In this document: one piece after another, positions 51,064 to 59,591 of the stretch
Position numbering within the stretch: position 1 is the stretch's first letter
Layout of the letters: each line of letters begins with the position of its first letter
Source: JANQPX01 sp039197065
Lineage (GTDB): Bacteria > Pseudomonadota > Alphaproteobacteria > Geminicoccales > Geminicoccaceae
Length of the DNA stretch: 64,000 nt
Direction: 5' to 3'
NCBI GenBank assembly: GCA_039197065.1
Contig: JBCCUL010000007.1
Location: 239,700 to 303,699 of the forward strand
The notes under the pieces: generated by a model
The model's input: only the letters and a program-made list of their open reading frames with translations
Told to the model about the DNA's origin: nothing
Database searches by the model: none
Program-made: the position numbers and the translations under genes

Positions 51064-52116
51064 TCACGTCGAACCGCCCGGTTCGGGCCGCGGGGCCGGT
51101 TTGGCGGCCGCGCGTTTCCTTTGGGCGTAGCCGGCGATGCCGATGGCAACGAGCAGGGTTACGCCGTTGAACAGGGGCTCGACGAAGAACGAGCCCCCGA
51201 ATTGCTGAATGCCGGAAATGCCGACGGCGAGAATGGCGACGCCGATCATCGTGCCCCAGACATTGACCCTTCCGGGCTTGATGGTGGTCGAACCGAGAAA
51301 GGCGCCGACCAGCGCCGGCAGCAGATATTCGAGGCCGACGCTCGCCTGGCCGATCCGAAGCTTGGAGGCGAGCAGCACGCCGGTGAGTGCTGTCAGCGTG
51401 CCGGAGGCAATGAAGGCGGACATCACGAATTTCTGGACAGGAATGCCGTTCAGCGCCGCCGCCTTGGGATTGGCGCCGATCGCGTACATGTAGCGGCCGA
51501 TCGGCAGATATTCGAGGATGATCCAGAGCAGAAGCGCCACCACCAGCACGTAGAAGGCCGTGATCGGGAGACCGACGACGAAGGTGCCGCTGATGCCGAG
51601 AAAACCGTCCGGCAGCAGCCCGACCACCTGGCGCCCTCCCGTATGCCAAAGGGCGAGTGCGTAGAGTACGGTGCCGGTGCCGAGCGTGGCGATGAAGCTA
51701 TCGATCTGCGCGACTTCCACCAGGAGACCGTTCAGGAAACCGACAAACGCGCCCATGAGCAGCACGATCACGACGGCGAGCGGCCAGGGAATGCCGAACA
51801 TGGTCTGCAGGCTGATCGCCAGGATGTGCCAGAGCACGATGCCGTAGCCGACGGTGAGGTCGATCTTGCCGGTCACCATCGGAATCATCGCGGCGAGCGA
51901 CAGCATGGCGATGATCGCCTTGTCCGAGAGGATCGAGCGCAGATTGAGAAGCGTCGGGAACGTCTTCGGCAGGAGGAAAGAAAAGAGGAGGATGAGGGCG
52001 ACCGTCAGGATCAAAAGGCCGTAAACCGGCAGCCACTGCATCAGCCTTGCGCCGAGCGGCAGACCGTCGAGATCGGCGCGTGTGGGTTCGAGGGCGTTGG
52101 ATTTCAGGGACTGCAT
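51064..52116 (-). CDS. Sugar ABC transporter permease (RbsC type)
   Basis: A 350-residue permease: MVTGKIDLTVGYGIVLWHILAI, IATLGTGTVLYALALW, YMYAIGANPKAAALNGIPVQKFV and a closing VWGTMIGVAILAVGISGIQQFG. It differs clearly from the permease at 42913 and belongs with the binding protein and the two-domain ATPase on either side (gaps 30 and 6 bp). Confidence 0.9.
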   Translation of the reverse strand: MQSLKSNALEPTRADLDGLPLGARLMQWLPVYGLLILTVALILLFSFLLPKTFPTLLNLRSILSDKAIIAMLSLAAMIPMVTGKIDLTVGYGIVLWHILAISLQTMFGIPWPLAVVIVLLMGAFVGFLNGLLVEVAQIDSFIATLGTGTVLYALALWHTGGRQVVGLLPDGFLGISGTFVVGLPITAFYVLVVALLLWIILEYLPIGRYMYAIGANPKAAALNGIPVQKFVMSAFIASGTLTALTGVLLASKLRIGQASVGLEYLLPALVGAFLGSTTIKPGRVNVWGTMIGVAILAVGISGIQQFGGSFFVEPLFNGVTLLVAIGIAGYAQRKRAAAKPAPRPEPGGST

Positions 52117-52122
52117 GGTGGT

Positions 52123-53685
52123 TCACACCCTCTCGGCGACGGGCGATGGCACGCGCCCGACTTCGCTTGCGGATGCCGCATGCAGCAGGCGCTCCGGCGT
52201 CAGCTCATCGCCCGCGATCTCGTCGGCAACGGCGCCTCTGGAGAACACCAGGGCGCGATCGGCGATGCGCGCGACCTCCTCGAAATCGGTGGAGACGATC
52301 AGCACAGCGACGCCCTGCTCGCGCGCTTCGGCCAGCAGCGCATAGATTTCGCCCTTGGCGCCGACATCGACGCCGGCGGTCGGCTCTTCCAGGATCAGCA
52401 GCGGGGCGCCGATCGCGAGCCAGCGCGCCATCACCACCTTTTGCTGATTGCCGCCTGAGAGCGTCTCGATCATGCGGTCGGTCGCCCTAGGTCGGACGTC
52501 GAAGGTCTCGGCGAGCCTTGCCGCTTCGTTTCGCTCCGCGGACGGCGCCATCAGGTCGAGCATGGCGCGGCCCCGCGCGCCCGGATTGACGAACAGGTTT
52601 TCCCGGATCTCGCGGCCGGGGAGCAGGCTCTCCTCGCCCCGATCCCCGGCGACGAAGGAGACGCCGCTTCGGATCGCACTTGCGGGTGAGGTCAGATCAG
52701 GCGTCGCACCGTCCAGCGTGACCTCGCCGCCGATGACGGCCTCCACGCCGAAAAGCGCTCGGCCGATGTCGCTTTGCCCCGCACCACGCAGCCCCACCAG
52801 GGCGAGCGCCTCGCCAGCCCGAACATCGAAACTCACCGGTCCGGAATTCTCCGTGCGAAGGTTTCTCGCGGAAAGCCGGGTCTCGCCCGCGGCCACCGCC
52901 CCTCGCCAGTGTCGCGCCGCCTCCTTTCGCCCAATGATCATTTCGACGAGATCATCCGGCGACGTCTCCGCCGTCGGCTTGACCCCGACCAGACGGCCAT
53001 CGCGCAAGACGGCGACGCGATCCGCAATCGCGAAAACCTCGTCCAGACGATGGGACACGTAGATCATGCCGACGTCCCTCGCCTTCAGCCGGCGCAGAAC
53101 CTGAAACAGGCGCTCGACCTCGTCCTGCGGCAAGGAGGCGGTCGGTTCGTCCAGCACCAGGATGCGCGCCTCGACCGCCAGCGCCCGGGCGATCGCGACC
53201 AGGGACTTCTCGGTTCTGGAGAGTGCATGCACGCGGGCTTGCGGATCGATATCGAGTTCGACCAGAGCGAGCGCCTCCGCCGCAGCCAGATCGACGGCCC
53301 GCCAATTCAGAAAGCCGTGCTTTCGGGCGAAGCCGCTGCCGAGCGCGATGTTCTCGGCGACCGTCATCCATTCGATCAGCCCGAGATCCTGATGGATGAA
53401 GGCGACATCCTGCGCTTCGCCCGCCACCGGCGGACGGTGATGGTAGGCGCTGCCATCGAAGACGATGCTGCCGCCGTCCAGCTTATGGATGCCCGCCAGC
53501 ATCTTGATCATGGTGGACTTGCCGGCGCCGTTTTCCCCAAGTAGCGCCAGGATCTCGCCCGCATGAAGATCGAGCGTGACGTCATTGACCGCAAGCGTAC
53601 CGCCGAAGCGCTTGCTGACATGGTCGAAAAGGAGGAGCGGGGGCGTTGCCCCGGTATCGTCGACCCTGCCCGGGTACGGGCTCAA
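52123..53685 (-). CDS. Sugar ABC transporter ATP-binding protein, two-domain (RbsA type)
   Basis: A 520-residue ATPase. The first domain has a good Walker A (GENGAGKSTMIK) and Walker B (ILVLDEPTASLP), but its signature is degenerate (LSRTEKSLVAIA). The second has a degenerate Walker A (GLRGAGQSDIGRA), a full signature (LSGGNQQKV) and LLILEEPTAGVD. This asymmetry is normal for RbsA-type proteins. The start appears to be a TTG at 53685 overlapping the idnD stop by 4 bp, implying coupled translation. Confidence 0.88.
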   Translation of the reverse strand: MSPYPGRVDDTGATPPLLLFDHVSKRFGGTLAVNDVTLDLHAGEILALLGENGAGKSTMIKMLAGIHKLDGGSIVFDGSAYHHRPPVAGEAQDVAFIHQDLGLIEWMTVAENIALGSGFARKHGFLNWRAVDLAAAEALALVELDIDPQARVHALSRTEKSLVAIARALAVEARILVLDEPTASLPQDEVERLFQVLRRLKARDVGMIYVSHRLDEVFAIADRVAVLRDGRLVGVKPTAETSPDDLVEMIIGRKEAARHWRGAVAAGETRLSARNLRTENSGPVSFDVRAGEALALVGLRGAGQSDIGRALFGVEAVIGGEVTLDGATPDLTSPASAIRSGVSFVAGDRGEESLLPGREIRENLFVNPGARGRAMLDLMAPSAERNEAARLAETFDVRPRATDRMIETLSGGNQQKVVMARWLAIGAPLLILEEPTAGVDVGAKGEIYALLAEAREQGVAVLIVSTDFEEVARIADRALVFSRGAVADEIAGDELTPERLLHAASASEVGRVPSPVAERV

Positions 53686-54725
53686 CGTTCGAACCTGAGC
53701 TGGACTTTGATGCTGCGGTTGCGATCGGCGGCGGCTTCGAAGGCGGCATCGGCCTCATCGAGGTCATAGGTGCCGGTGATCAGCGGGTCGACATCGATCT
53801 TGCCCGATGTCAGGAAATCGACGGCCATCTTGTATTCCTCGTGGAAGCGAAACGAGCCGAGATAGTCGATTTCCTGAGCCATCAGAAGGTTGGCGGCGAC
53901 CGTGACCTCGCCCGGCGGCAGCATGCCGATCTGGACCACGCGTCCGCCGGGCCGCGTGATGCGCAAAAGCGAGGCCAGCGCCGGCAGAGCGCCGGTCGCC
54001 TCGAAGGCGATGTCGAACGTGCCCTTATTGGCCTCGAACGGCTTTAGCGGGTCGTCGCTGCCACCGACTTTGTAGACCGCGTCCGCCCCAATCTCCTCGG
54101 CCTTTTCGAGCGGCGGCTCGGCGAGATCGAAGACGCTGATCTCAGCAGCCCCGGCCTGCTTCGCGGCAAGCGCCACCAGAAGGCCGATCGGTCCGGCGCC
54201 GGCGATCACGACCCGCCGCCCCATGATGTCGCCCGCCCGCTTGACCGCATGCAGCGCCACGGCCAGCGGCTCGGCCATGGCCGCCGTGGCGAAGGACATG
54301 CTATCCGGAATTCGATGGCACTGATCCGCCCGCGCGATCACGAAATCGCTGAACGCGCCCTGGACATGGGGCATGCGCGCAGCGCTTCCGTAGAACAGCA
54401 TGTTCCGGCAGAGATTGCTGCGGCCGGCGAGACAGTCGGGGCAAGCGAGACAGGGGCGGCTCGGGTCGATCGCGACAGCCTCGCCGACCGCAAGGCCGTC
54501 GACGTCGTCGCCGACCTCGGCGATCGTGCCCGCGACCTCGTGGCCGAGGATCAGCGGCTCCTGGAGGGCGAAATCGCCGACCCGTCCCTTGAAGTAGTAG
54601 GAAAGATCGGAGCCGCAGATCCCACCCGCCCGAACGCTGATCCGGACCTCACGGCTACCGAGCGGCCTCGGCACCACATCGGCCAGACGGAGGTCTTTCG
54701 CAGCATGGATCAGAAGGGCTTTCAT
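53682..54725 (-). CDS. idnD: L-idonate 5-dehydrogenase (zinc MDR)
   Basis: A 347-residue zinc-dependent medium-chain dehydrogenase. Catalytic zinc region GGICGSDLSYY (Cys37) and GHE (His62-Glu63); structural zinc cysteines at 92, 95, 98 and 106; Rossmann turn IAGAGPIGLL. The segment LFYGSAARMPHVQGAFSDF is characteristic of IdnD, which oxidises L-idonate to 5-keto-D-gluconate. Start 54725 gives the normal N-terminus. First gene of the minus-strand operon, divergent from idnO. Confidence 0.88.
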   Translation of the reverse strand: MKALLIHAAKDLRLADVVPRPLGSREVRISVRAGGICGSDLSYYFKGRVGDFALQEPLILGHEVAGTIAEVGDDVDGLAVGEAVAIDPSRPCLACPDCLAGRSNLCRNMLFYGSAARMPHVQGAFSDFVIARADQCHRIPDSMSFATAAMAEPLAVALHAVKRAGDIMGRRVVIAGAGPIGLLVALAAKQAGAAEISVFDLAEPPLEKAEEIGADAVYKVGGSDDPLKPFEANKGTFDIAFEATGALPALASLLRITRPGGRVVQIGMLPPGEVTVAANLLMAQEIDYLGSFRFHEEYKMAVDFLTSGKIDVDPLITGTYDLDEADAAFEAAADRNRSIKVQLRFER

Positions 54726-54774
54726 CGATCTTCCCTGACCTGTACGTTTCTGCTGATGTGACAATGATCTTGCT

Positions 54775-54790
54775 TTGTTACCGATAACAT
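54775..54790. promoter_or_regulatory. LacI/GntR-type operator, TTGTTACCGATAACAT
   Basis: A site with two changes from the perfect copy at 45408, in the 121-bp divergent gap between idnD and idnO, where it can control both. TGTTACCGATAACA is very close to sites used by the enterobacterial gluconate/idonate LacI-type regulators. Confidence 0.75.
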
Positions 54791-54846
54791 GCATGCTGTC
54801 GAATTGTTTGGCAAGCGAGAAAAATTTTCGACGAAAGGTACGGAGT

Positions 54847-55602
54847 ATGCCAAAGGGGCTTTTCGATCTGAGCGGCAAGCGAGCGCTGATCACCGGATCC
54901 TCGCAAGGGATCGGTCTGAGCCTCGCCGAGGGGCTCGCTGCAGCCGGCGCGAGGGTCGTGTTGAACGGGCGATCGACGGAGAAGCTCGAAGCCGCGGTCG
55001 AGACGATCGAGGGGGCTTCTGGCTATGCGTTCGATATCGCCGAGCAAGGGGAGGTAACGGACGCCGTCGATCGGATCGAGGCCGAGCAGGGGCCGATCGA
55101 CATCCTCGTCAACAATGCCGGCATCCAGCGCCGCGAGGCCTTGGAGAACTACCCGCTCGAGACCTGGCGGGAGCTGATGCGCATCAACCTCGATGGAGTC
55201 TTCATCGTCGGACAGGCGGTGGCGAACAAGATGATCCCGCGCGGGTCCGGCAAGATCATCAACATCGCGAGCCTGCAAAGCGAAGCCGCCCGCTATTCGA
55301 TCGCCCCCTACACGGCGTCCAAAGGAGCGGTTAAGAACCTGACCAAGGGCATGTGCACGGACTGGGCGCGGCACGGGCTGCAGATCAACGGGATCGGCCC
55401 CGGCTATTTCGAGACGCCGCTCAATCAGGCGCTGATCGACAATCCCGAGTTCGATGCCTGGCTCAAGAACCGCACGCCCGCCGGGCGCTGGGGCAAGGTC
55501 GAGGAACTGCAGGGGGCCTGCATCTTCCTCGCCTCCGAGGCCTCCAGCTTCGTGAACGGCCAGATCATCTATGTCGACGGCGGCGTGCTGGCGACGCTCT
55601 AA
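54847..55602 (+). CDS. idnO: Gluconate 5-dehydrogenase (5-ketogluconate reductase)
   Basis: A 251-residue SDR of classical type: TGSSQGIG (16-23), NNAGIQRR (89-96), Ser142 and Y155-TAS-K159. NNAGIQRR, SLQSEAARYSIAPYTASKGAVKNLTKGM and NGIGPGYFETPLN follow E. coli IdnO very closely. It should reduce 5-keto-D-gluconate to D-gluconate. Start 54847 is chosen over the in-frame ATG at 54775, which lies in the operator. First gene of the plus-strand pair. Confidence 0.9.
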   Translation: MPKGLFDLSGKRALITGSSQGIGLSLAEGLAAAGARVVLNGRSTEKLEAAVETIEGASGYAFDIAEQGEVTDAVDRIEAEQGPIDILVNNAGIQRREALENYPLETWRELMRINLDGVFIVGQAVANKMIPRGSGKIINIASLQSEAARYSIAPYTASKGAVKNLTKGMCTDWARHGLQINGIGPGYFETPLNQALIDNPEFDAWLKNRTPAGRWGKVEELQGACIFLASEASSFVNGQIIYVDGGVLATL

Positions 55603-55620
55603 GGAAACAGGAAAAGCTCC

Positions 55621-56550
55621 ATGTCACTACCCGTCCTTCTCCGCTGCCCCCTGATGCCGGTCATCCAGGAACAACTCGAAGCCGGCTACGACGTGCATCC
55701 CGTCTTCGACATGGCCGACCCCAAGCTCGAGGCGATCGCCGGCGACATCCGCGCCGTCGTGACCGGCGGGCATCTCGGCGCACCCGCGGATGTGATGCAG
55801 CGTCTGCCGAACCTAGAAATGGTCGCGATCAACGGCGTCGGCTTCGACAAGGTCGATCTGGACATGGCCAAAGAGCGCAGCATTCGGGTCAGCAACACCC
55901 CGGATGTGCTGACCGCCGATGTCGCGGATCTCGCGATCGGCCTGACGCTCGCGCTTACCCGGAAGATCACCGAAGGCGATCGTCATGTCAGGAGCGGCGC
56001 CTGGCTTGACGGCAATATCGGCCTCGGCCGGAAGTTCTCTGGCCTGCGCTACGGCATCTTCGGCCTCGGCCGGATCGGCAAGGCCATCGCCAGGCGTCTC
56101 GCTGGTTTTGACGTCGAGATCGCCTATTGCGACATCGCCAAGTCCGAGGCGGACTTCCCTTACTTCGGGTCGGTGACAGAGCTTGCGGCTGAAGTGGATG
56201 TGCTGATCATCGCCGCGGCGGCGAGCGGCTCGACCGAGAAGATCATCGACAAGACCGTGCTCGATGCGCTTGGCAAGGACGGGTTGTTGGTGAACGTCGC
56301 CCGGGGCTCGATCGTCGATGAGCCGGCGCTGGTTCAGGCCATCACATCGGGGAGCATCGGAGGTGCAGCGCTCGATGTGTTCGCGGACGAACCGCGCGTG
56401 CCCGCGGCGCTGATCGACAGTGACCGCGTGGTCCTCACCCCCCATATCGCGAGTGGTACGGTCGACACTCGGCTCGCCATGGGCAATCTGATGCTCGCTA
56501 ATCTTGAAGCCTTTGCCGCCGGCAAGGATCTGATCACGCCGGTGGTCTGA
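55621..56550 (+). CDS. D-2-hydroxyacid dehydrogenase (GhrB/2-ketogluconate-reductase-like)
   Basis: A 309-residue NAD(P)-dependent dehydrogenase: FGLGRIGKAIARRLAGF cofactor motif, NVARGSIVDE (Arg), DVFADEPRVP (Glu) and LTPHIASGT (His). The VINGVGFDKVDLDMAKERSI-type N-terminal block places it with glyoxylate/hydroxypyruvate and 2-ketogluconate reductases. Located 18 bp after idnO, it plausibly reduces 2-keto- or 2,5-diketogluconate into the same pathway. Confidence 0.87.
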   Translation: MSLPVLLRCPLMPVIQEQLEAGYDVHPVFDMADPKLEAIAGDIRAVVTGGHLGAPADVMQRLPNLEMVAINGVGFDKVDLDMAKERSIRVSNTPDVLTADVADLAIGLTLALTRKITEGDRHVRSGAWLDGNIGLGRKFSGLRYGIFGLGRIGKAIARRLAGFDVEIAYCDIAKSEADFPYFGSVTELAAEVDVLIIAAAASGSTEKIIDKTVLDALGKDGLLVNVARGSIVDEPALVQAITSGSIGGAALDVFADEPRVPAALIDSDRVVLTPHIASGTVDTRLAMGNLMLANLEAFAAGKDLITPVV

Positions 56551-56635
56551 AGCCCAGCGCTGCGGACACATCTGAAGGCGACGTCGAGGCGGATCCATCG
56601 ATGAGGCTTGATGGCATCTGTATTCCCAACTAGAC

Positions 56636-56662
56636 TGGTCCAAATATCAAACCAATGGACCA
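56636..56662. promoter_or_regulatory. 27-bp GntR-type inverted repeat upstream of the b561 gene
   Basis: Arms TGGTCCA (56636-56642) and TGGACCA (56656-56662) with 13 bp between, ending 26 bp before the likely GTG start. It is nearly identical in layout to 57585-57611, and the one arm base that differs changes in both arms. Confidence 0.72.
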
Positions 56663-56688
56663 ATGGGAGTTGTCTGGGTGAGGGAAGC

Positions 56689-57537
56689 GTGACGGCAAGA
56701 TCGCTGCATGGACCCACGTCCGCTCGTTACGTCGTCCATGGCGCCTGCCTGCTGCTCTTCATTGGAATATGCCTTTGGCCTGACCTGACTGCCGCGGCCG
56801 ATCAGGATAGCGAGACCCTGTCCTGGTTGCTCGCGCCGATGGATCCGACACGCGCCCATGACGTCGATGCCGCCACCTCCTGGCACGGCCGGCTGATGGT
56901 CCTGATCTGGGCTTTTCTGTTCCCCACGGGCATTCTGGCGGCGCGCTTTTTCAAGATCCTGCCCCGTCAGGACTGGCCACGCGAAGTCGACAATGCGCGC
57001 TGGTGGCACACCCATCTCGCCACGCAGTATTCCGGCGGTGCGCTGTTTCTCGTCGGCCTCGGCCTCGCGCTTTACGCGACCGGCACAAGCCAGGGTGCCG
57101 TCGTCGATTGGCACCATATTCTGGGCTGGGCCGTGGCGATTTTAGCGGCCTGGCAGTTTCTGGGCGGATGGCTGAGGGGGACGAAAGGCGGGCCGACCGC
57201 CCCCGCCGCCGACGGCTCACTGCATGGCGATCACTACGACATGACCCCACGCCGACGCGCTTTCGAATATGCCCACAAGATCGGCGGCTATCTCGCCTTG
57301 CTCGTGGCCTGCGTCGCCGTCGTGACCGGTCTCTACGCGGCGAACGCACCGCATTGGATGTGGCTCGGAATCTTCAGCTGGTGGAGCCTTTTGCTCGGCG
57401 TCGCCGCCTGGCTGCAAACCAGGGGCTTCGCGCGCGATACCTATGAAGCGATCTGGGGCCCAGGCGTCGAGCATCCCGGCAACCGGCTTCGCCCCATTGG
57501 CTTCGGCATCCGCCGACGGGGCGGGCGTGGAAAGTGA
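56689..57537 (+). CDS. Membrane cytochrome b561-domain protein
   Basis: A 282-residue protein with an N-terminal signal or anchor (YVVHGACLLLFIGICLWP), a short periplasmic stretch, and five membrane segments of the b561/ferric-reductase type. Candidate haem ligands are His66 (SWHGRLMVL), His107/109 (WWHTHLA), His142/143 (DWHHILGW) and His196 (YAHKIGGY). It would pass electrons across the membrane. I use GTG 56689 (GAGGG upstream) because the ATG at 56608 would put the operator inside the gene. It shares its operator type with the following GntR gene. Confidence 0.75.
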   Translation: MTARSLHGPTSARYVVHGACLLLFIGICLWPDLTAAADQDSETLSWLLAPMDPTRAHDVDAATSWHGRLMVLIWAFLFPTGILAARFFKILPRQDWPREVDNARWWHTHLATQYSGGALFLVGLGLALYATGTSQGAVVDWHHILGWAVAILAAWQFLGGWLRGTKGGPTAPAADGSLHGDHYDMTPRRRAFEYAHKIGGYLALLVACVAVVTGLYAANAPHWMWLGIFSWWSLLLGVAAWLQTRGFARDTYEAIWGPGVEHPGNRLRPIGFGIRRRGGRGK

Positions 57538-57584
57538 TGACGTCGTCGATTTTGTCGTTGACTCCGCAAAAGCATACTTCATAA

Positions 57585-57611
57585 TGGTCTAAACAGCGAA
57601 CCAATAGACCA
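57585..57611. promoter_or_regulatory. 27-bp GntR-type inverted repeat upstream of the gntR-family gene
   Basis: Arms TGGTCTA (57585-57591) and TAGACCA (57605-57611) with 13 bp between, ending 19 bp before the ATG at 57631. Together with 56636-56662 it suggests autoregulation and shared control of the b561 gene. Confidence 0.75.
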
Positions 57612-57630
57612 ATGAGGGCGGCTTACATTC

Positions 57631-58383
57631 ATGAAGGCAACGGCTTCGATCGACGGCATGGTGATCCCCGCTTTGCGGCGAGGTATCAGGCGTGCGCCGA
57701 TCAGGGAACAGATTGCCCGAAGTCTGACCGACCTTATTGCCGCCGGCCTTTTGAAGCCGGGTGACGAGCTGCCGCCGGAGCGCGAACTGGCCGCGATGTT
57801 GGAAGTCAGCCGCGAGAGCCTCCGCGGCGGCCTGCAACTGCTCGCAGATCGTGGCACCCTCGATATCGGCCAAGGGACCCGAACCCGGGTCGGCGCCATG
57901 CCCGAAGCCAGCGAAACCGCCTGGCAGCATGAATTTCAGGACCTATCCGATGTCACCGACGAGACCGTTCTCGGCGCGCGTCTAGTGCTGGAGCCGGCGC
58001 TTGCGAGGCTGGCCGCCGAGCATATCGACGACGCGACCCTGGACCGTCTGAAGAAGCTGGTCGAGGCGCAGAGGGGCTTCGATGACGATCCCGTGCGCTT
58101 CCAGATTTCGGACCGCGAGTTCCACCTGGCGATTTTCCAGGCCTCGGGCAATCCGGTGCTGGTGAACTTCGCTTCGCAGGCCTATGCCCATGCTTATGAC
58201 TACCGGCGTGATCTGATGAAGCATCACGACGGCATCGCCCTTGCCGTGGTCGCCCATGAATCGATCGTCGAGGCGCTGGAGGTGAGAAACCCGGATGCTG
58301 CGGAGTTCGCCATGCGCACGCATATGAAGACCATCGAGACGCTTTTGGCGAATTTGCCGTCGTCAAAGCGGACGAAAGCGTGA
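57631..58383 (+). CDS. GntR-family regulator, FadR/FCD subfamily
   Basis: A 250-residue regulator: N-terminal winged HTH (PIREQIARSLTDLIAAGLLKPGDELPPERELAAMLEVSRESLRGGL) and a C-terminal helical FCD domain with the metal-binding pattern Asp..His..His (FQISDREFHLAIFQASGNP, VAHESIVEAL, RTHMKTIE). FCD proteins usually sense organic or sugar acids. Its likely sites are the two 27-bp repeats nearby. Confidence 0.9.
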   Translation: MKATASIDGMVIPALRRGIRRAPIREQIARSLTDLIAAGLLKPGDELPPERELAAMLEVSRESLRGGLQLLADRGTLDIGQGTRTRVGAMPEASETAWQHEFQDLSDVTDETVLGARLVLEPALARLAAEHIDDATLDRLKKLVEAQRGFDDDPVRFQISDREFHLAIFQASGNPVLVNFASQAYAHAYDYRRDLMKHHDGIALAVVAHESIVEALEVRNPDAAEFAMRTHMKTIETLLANLPSSKRTKA

Positions 58384-58443
58384 GCATGCGCACGCCTCGC
58401 GTTCACAATCGGTCGGTCCCTGTTTGTTTTCTTTTTGGACCGA

Positions 58444-58459
58444 ATGTTATCGATCACAT
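58444..58459. promoter_or_regulatory. LacI/GntR-type operator, ATGTTATCGATCACAT
   Basis: One mismatch from the perfect 16-bp copy at 45408. It ends 21 bp upstream of the ABC ATPase start and would give LacI control over this transporter, gntK and edd downstream. Confidence 0.7.
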
Positions 58460-58480
58460 CATACTGTCGGAAAACTGATC

Positions 58481-59560
58481 ATGCCGCATATCGTGCTCGA
58501 ACAGGTGGAGAAGGCATTCGGTTTTCATCAGGTGCTGCCGCCGCTCGATCTCGACCTCAACGATGGCGAATTCACCGTGCTGGTCGGGCCAAGCGGTTGC
58601 GGTAAGTCAACCACGCTTCGGCTCCTCGCCGGGCTCGAAAACCTTACCGCCGGCGAGATTTATTTCGACGACCAGCCGATCAGCGCCTTGGAGCCGAAGG
58701 ACCGGGACGTCGCGATGGTCTTTCAGGACTATGCGCTCTATCCGCATATGAACGTCGCGAAGAACATGTCCTTTGCCCTTCGTCTCGCACGCGTGCCCAA
58801 GGCCGAGATCGAGGAGAAGGTGAAACGCGTCGCGGCGATGCTGAACATCCAGGACTACCTGCATCGCAAACCCGCCGAGCTCTCCGGCGGCCAGCGCCAG
58901 CGGGTTGCGATGGGCCGCGTCCTGGTGCGCGACGCCGGCACGTTTCTGTTCGACGAGCCGCTCTCCAATCTCGATGCGCAGCTCCGCGCCAAGATGCGGA
59001 CCGAGCTCGCCGAGATGCGGGACAGCATCGACAAGAACATGATCTACGTGACCCATGACCAGACCGAAGCGATGACGCTCGGCGATCGCATCGTGGTCAT
59101 GAAAGGCGGCGTCATCCAGCAACAGGGCTCGCCCGAGGAGCTGTTCAAACACCCCGCCAACAAGTTCGTCGCCGGCTTCATCGGCAGCCCCCCTATGAAT
59201 TTCATGAGAGCCGAGTTGGTCGGCGCGAATGGCGACCTTCGGGTAAAGGGCGAAGGCTTCGATCTGCCGCTCGACGCCGAGCAGCGATCACGCCTCAATC
59301 AGGCACCGAAGCATGTGGATATCGGCATTCGTCCCTCAGCGTTCAACGCCGATGCCAATGCCGGCTCGCCGATCGAGCTGCATCTGGTCGTTTCAGAATA
59401 TCTCGGCGCCCATTCGGTCCTGGTGACGAGGTGCGGCGCGGATGAGGTGCTGGTCGAATATGACAGCGCCACGCCCATGAAAGCCGGCACCACCATGACC
59501 TTCGGAGTCCGCCCGGACGACATCATGCTGTTCGATCCGGAGACCGGAGCAACCTACTAA
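58481..59560 (+). CDS. Sugar ABC transporter ATP-binding protein (UgpC/MalK type)
   Basis: A 359-residue ATPase: Walker A GPSGCGKSTT, Q-loop VFQDYALYPHMNV, signature LSGGQRQRVAMG, Walker B FLFDEPLSNLD, H-loop VTHDQTEAM, then a C-terminal OB-fold regulatory domain (GIRPSAFNAD, GVRPDDIMLFD). It is codirectional with binding-protein and two permease genes. Start 58481 has no strong ribosome site; the longer frame from 58424 spans the operator and is unlikely. Confidence 0.9.
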   Translation: MPHIVLEQVEKAFGFHQVLPPLDLDLNDGEFTVLVGPSGCGKSTTLRLLAGLENLTAGEIYFDDQPISALEPKDRDVAMVFQDYALYPHMNVAKNMSFALRLARVPKAEIEEKVKRVAAMLNIQDYLHRKPAELSGGQRQRVAMGRVLVRDAGTFLFDEPLSNLDAQLRAKMRTELAEMRDSIDKNMIYVTHDQTEAMTLGDRIVVMKGGVIQQQGSPEELFKHPANKFVAGFIGSPPMNFMRAELVGANGDLRVKGEGFDLPLDAEQRSRLNQAPKHVDIGIRPSAFNADANAGSPIELHLVVSEYLGAHSVLVTRCGADEVLVEYDSATPMKAGTTMTFGVRPDDIMLFDPETGATY

Positions 59561-59591
59561 CCAACGACAACCAGCAAGACGGGAGACGACT

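Noticed and set aside
51121..52458. 445-codon plus-strand frame
   Set aside because: Antisense to a clear RbsC-type permease and the end of the RbsA gene; composition (Asp, His, Gln, Arg rich) is typical of a shadow.
56608..56688. Upstream ATG start for the b561 gene
   Set aside because: It would place the 27-bp operator inside the coding sequence and lacks a ribosome site, whereas GTG 56689 has GAGGG upstream.
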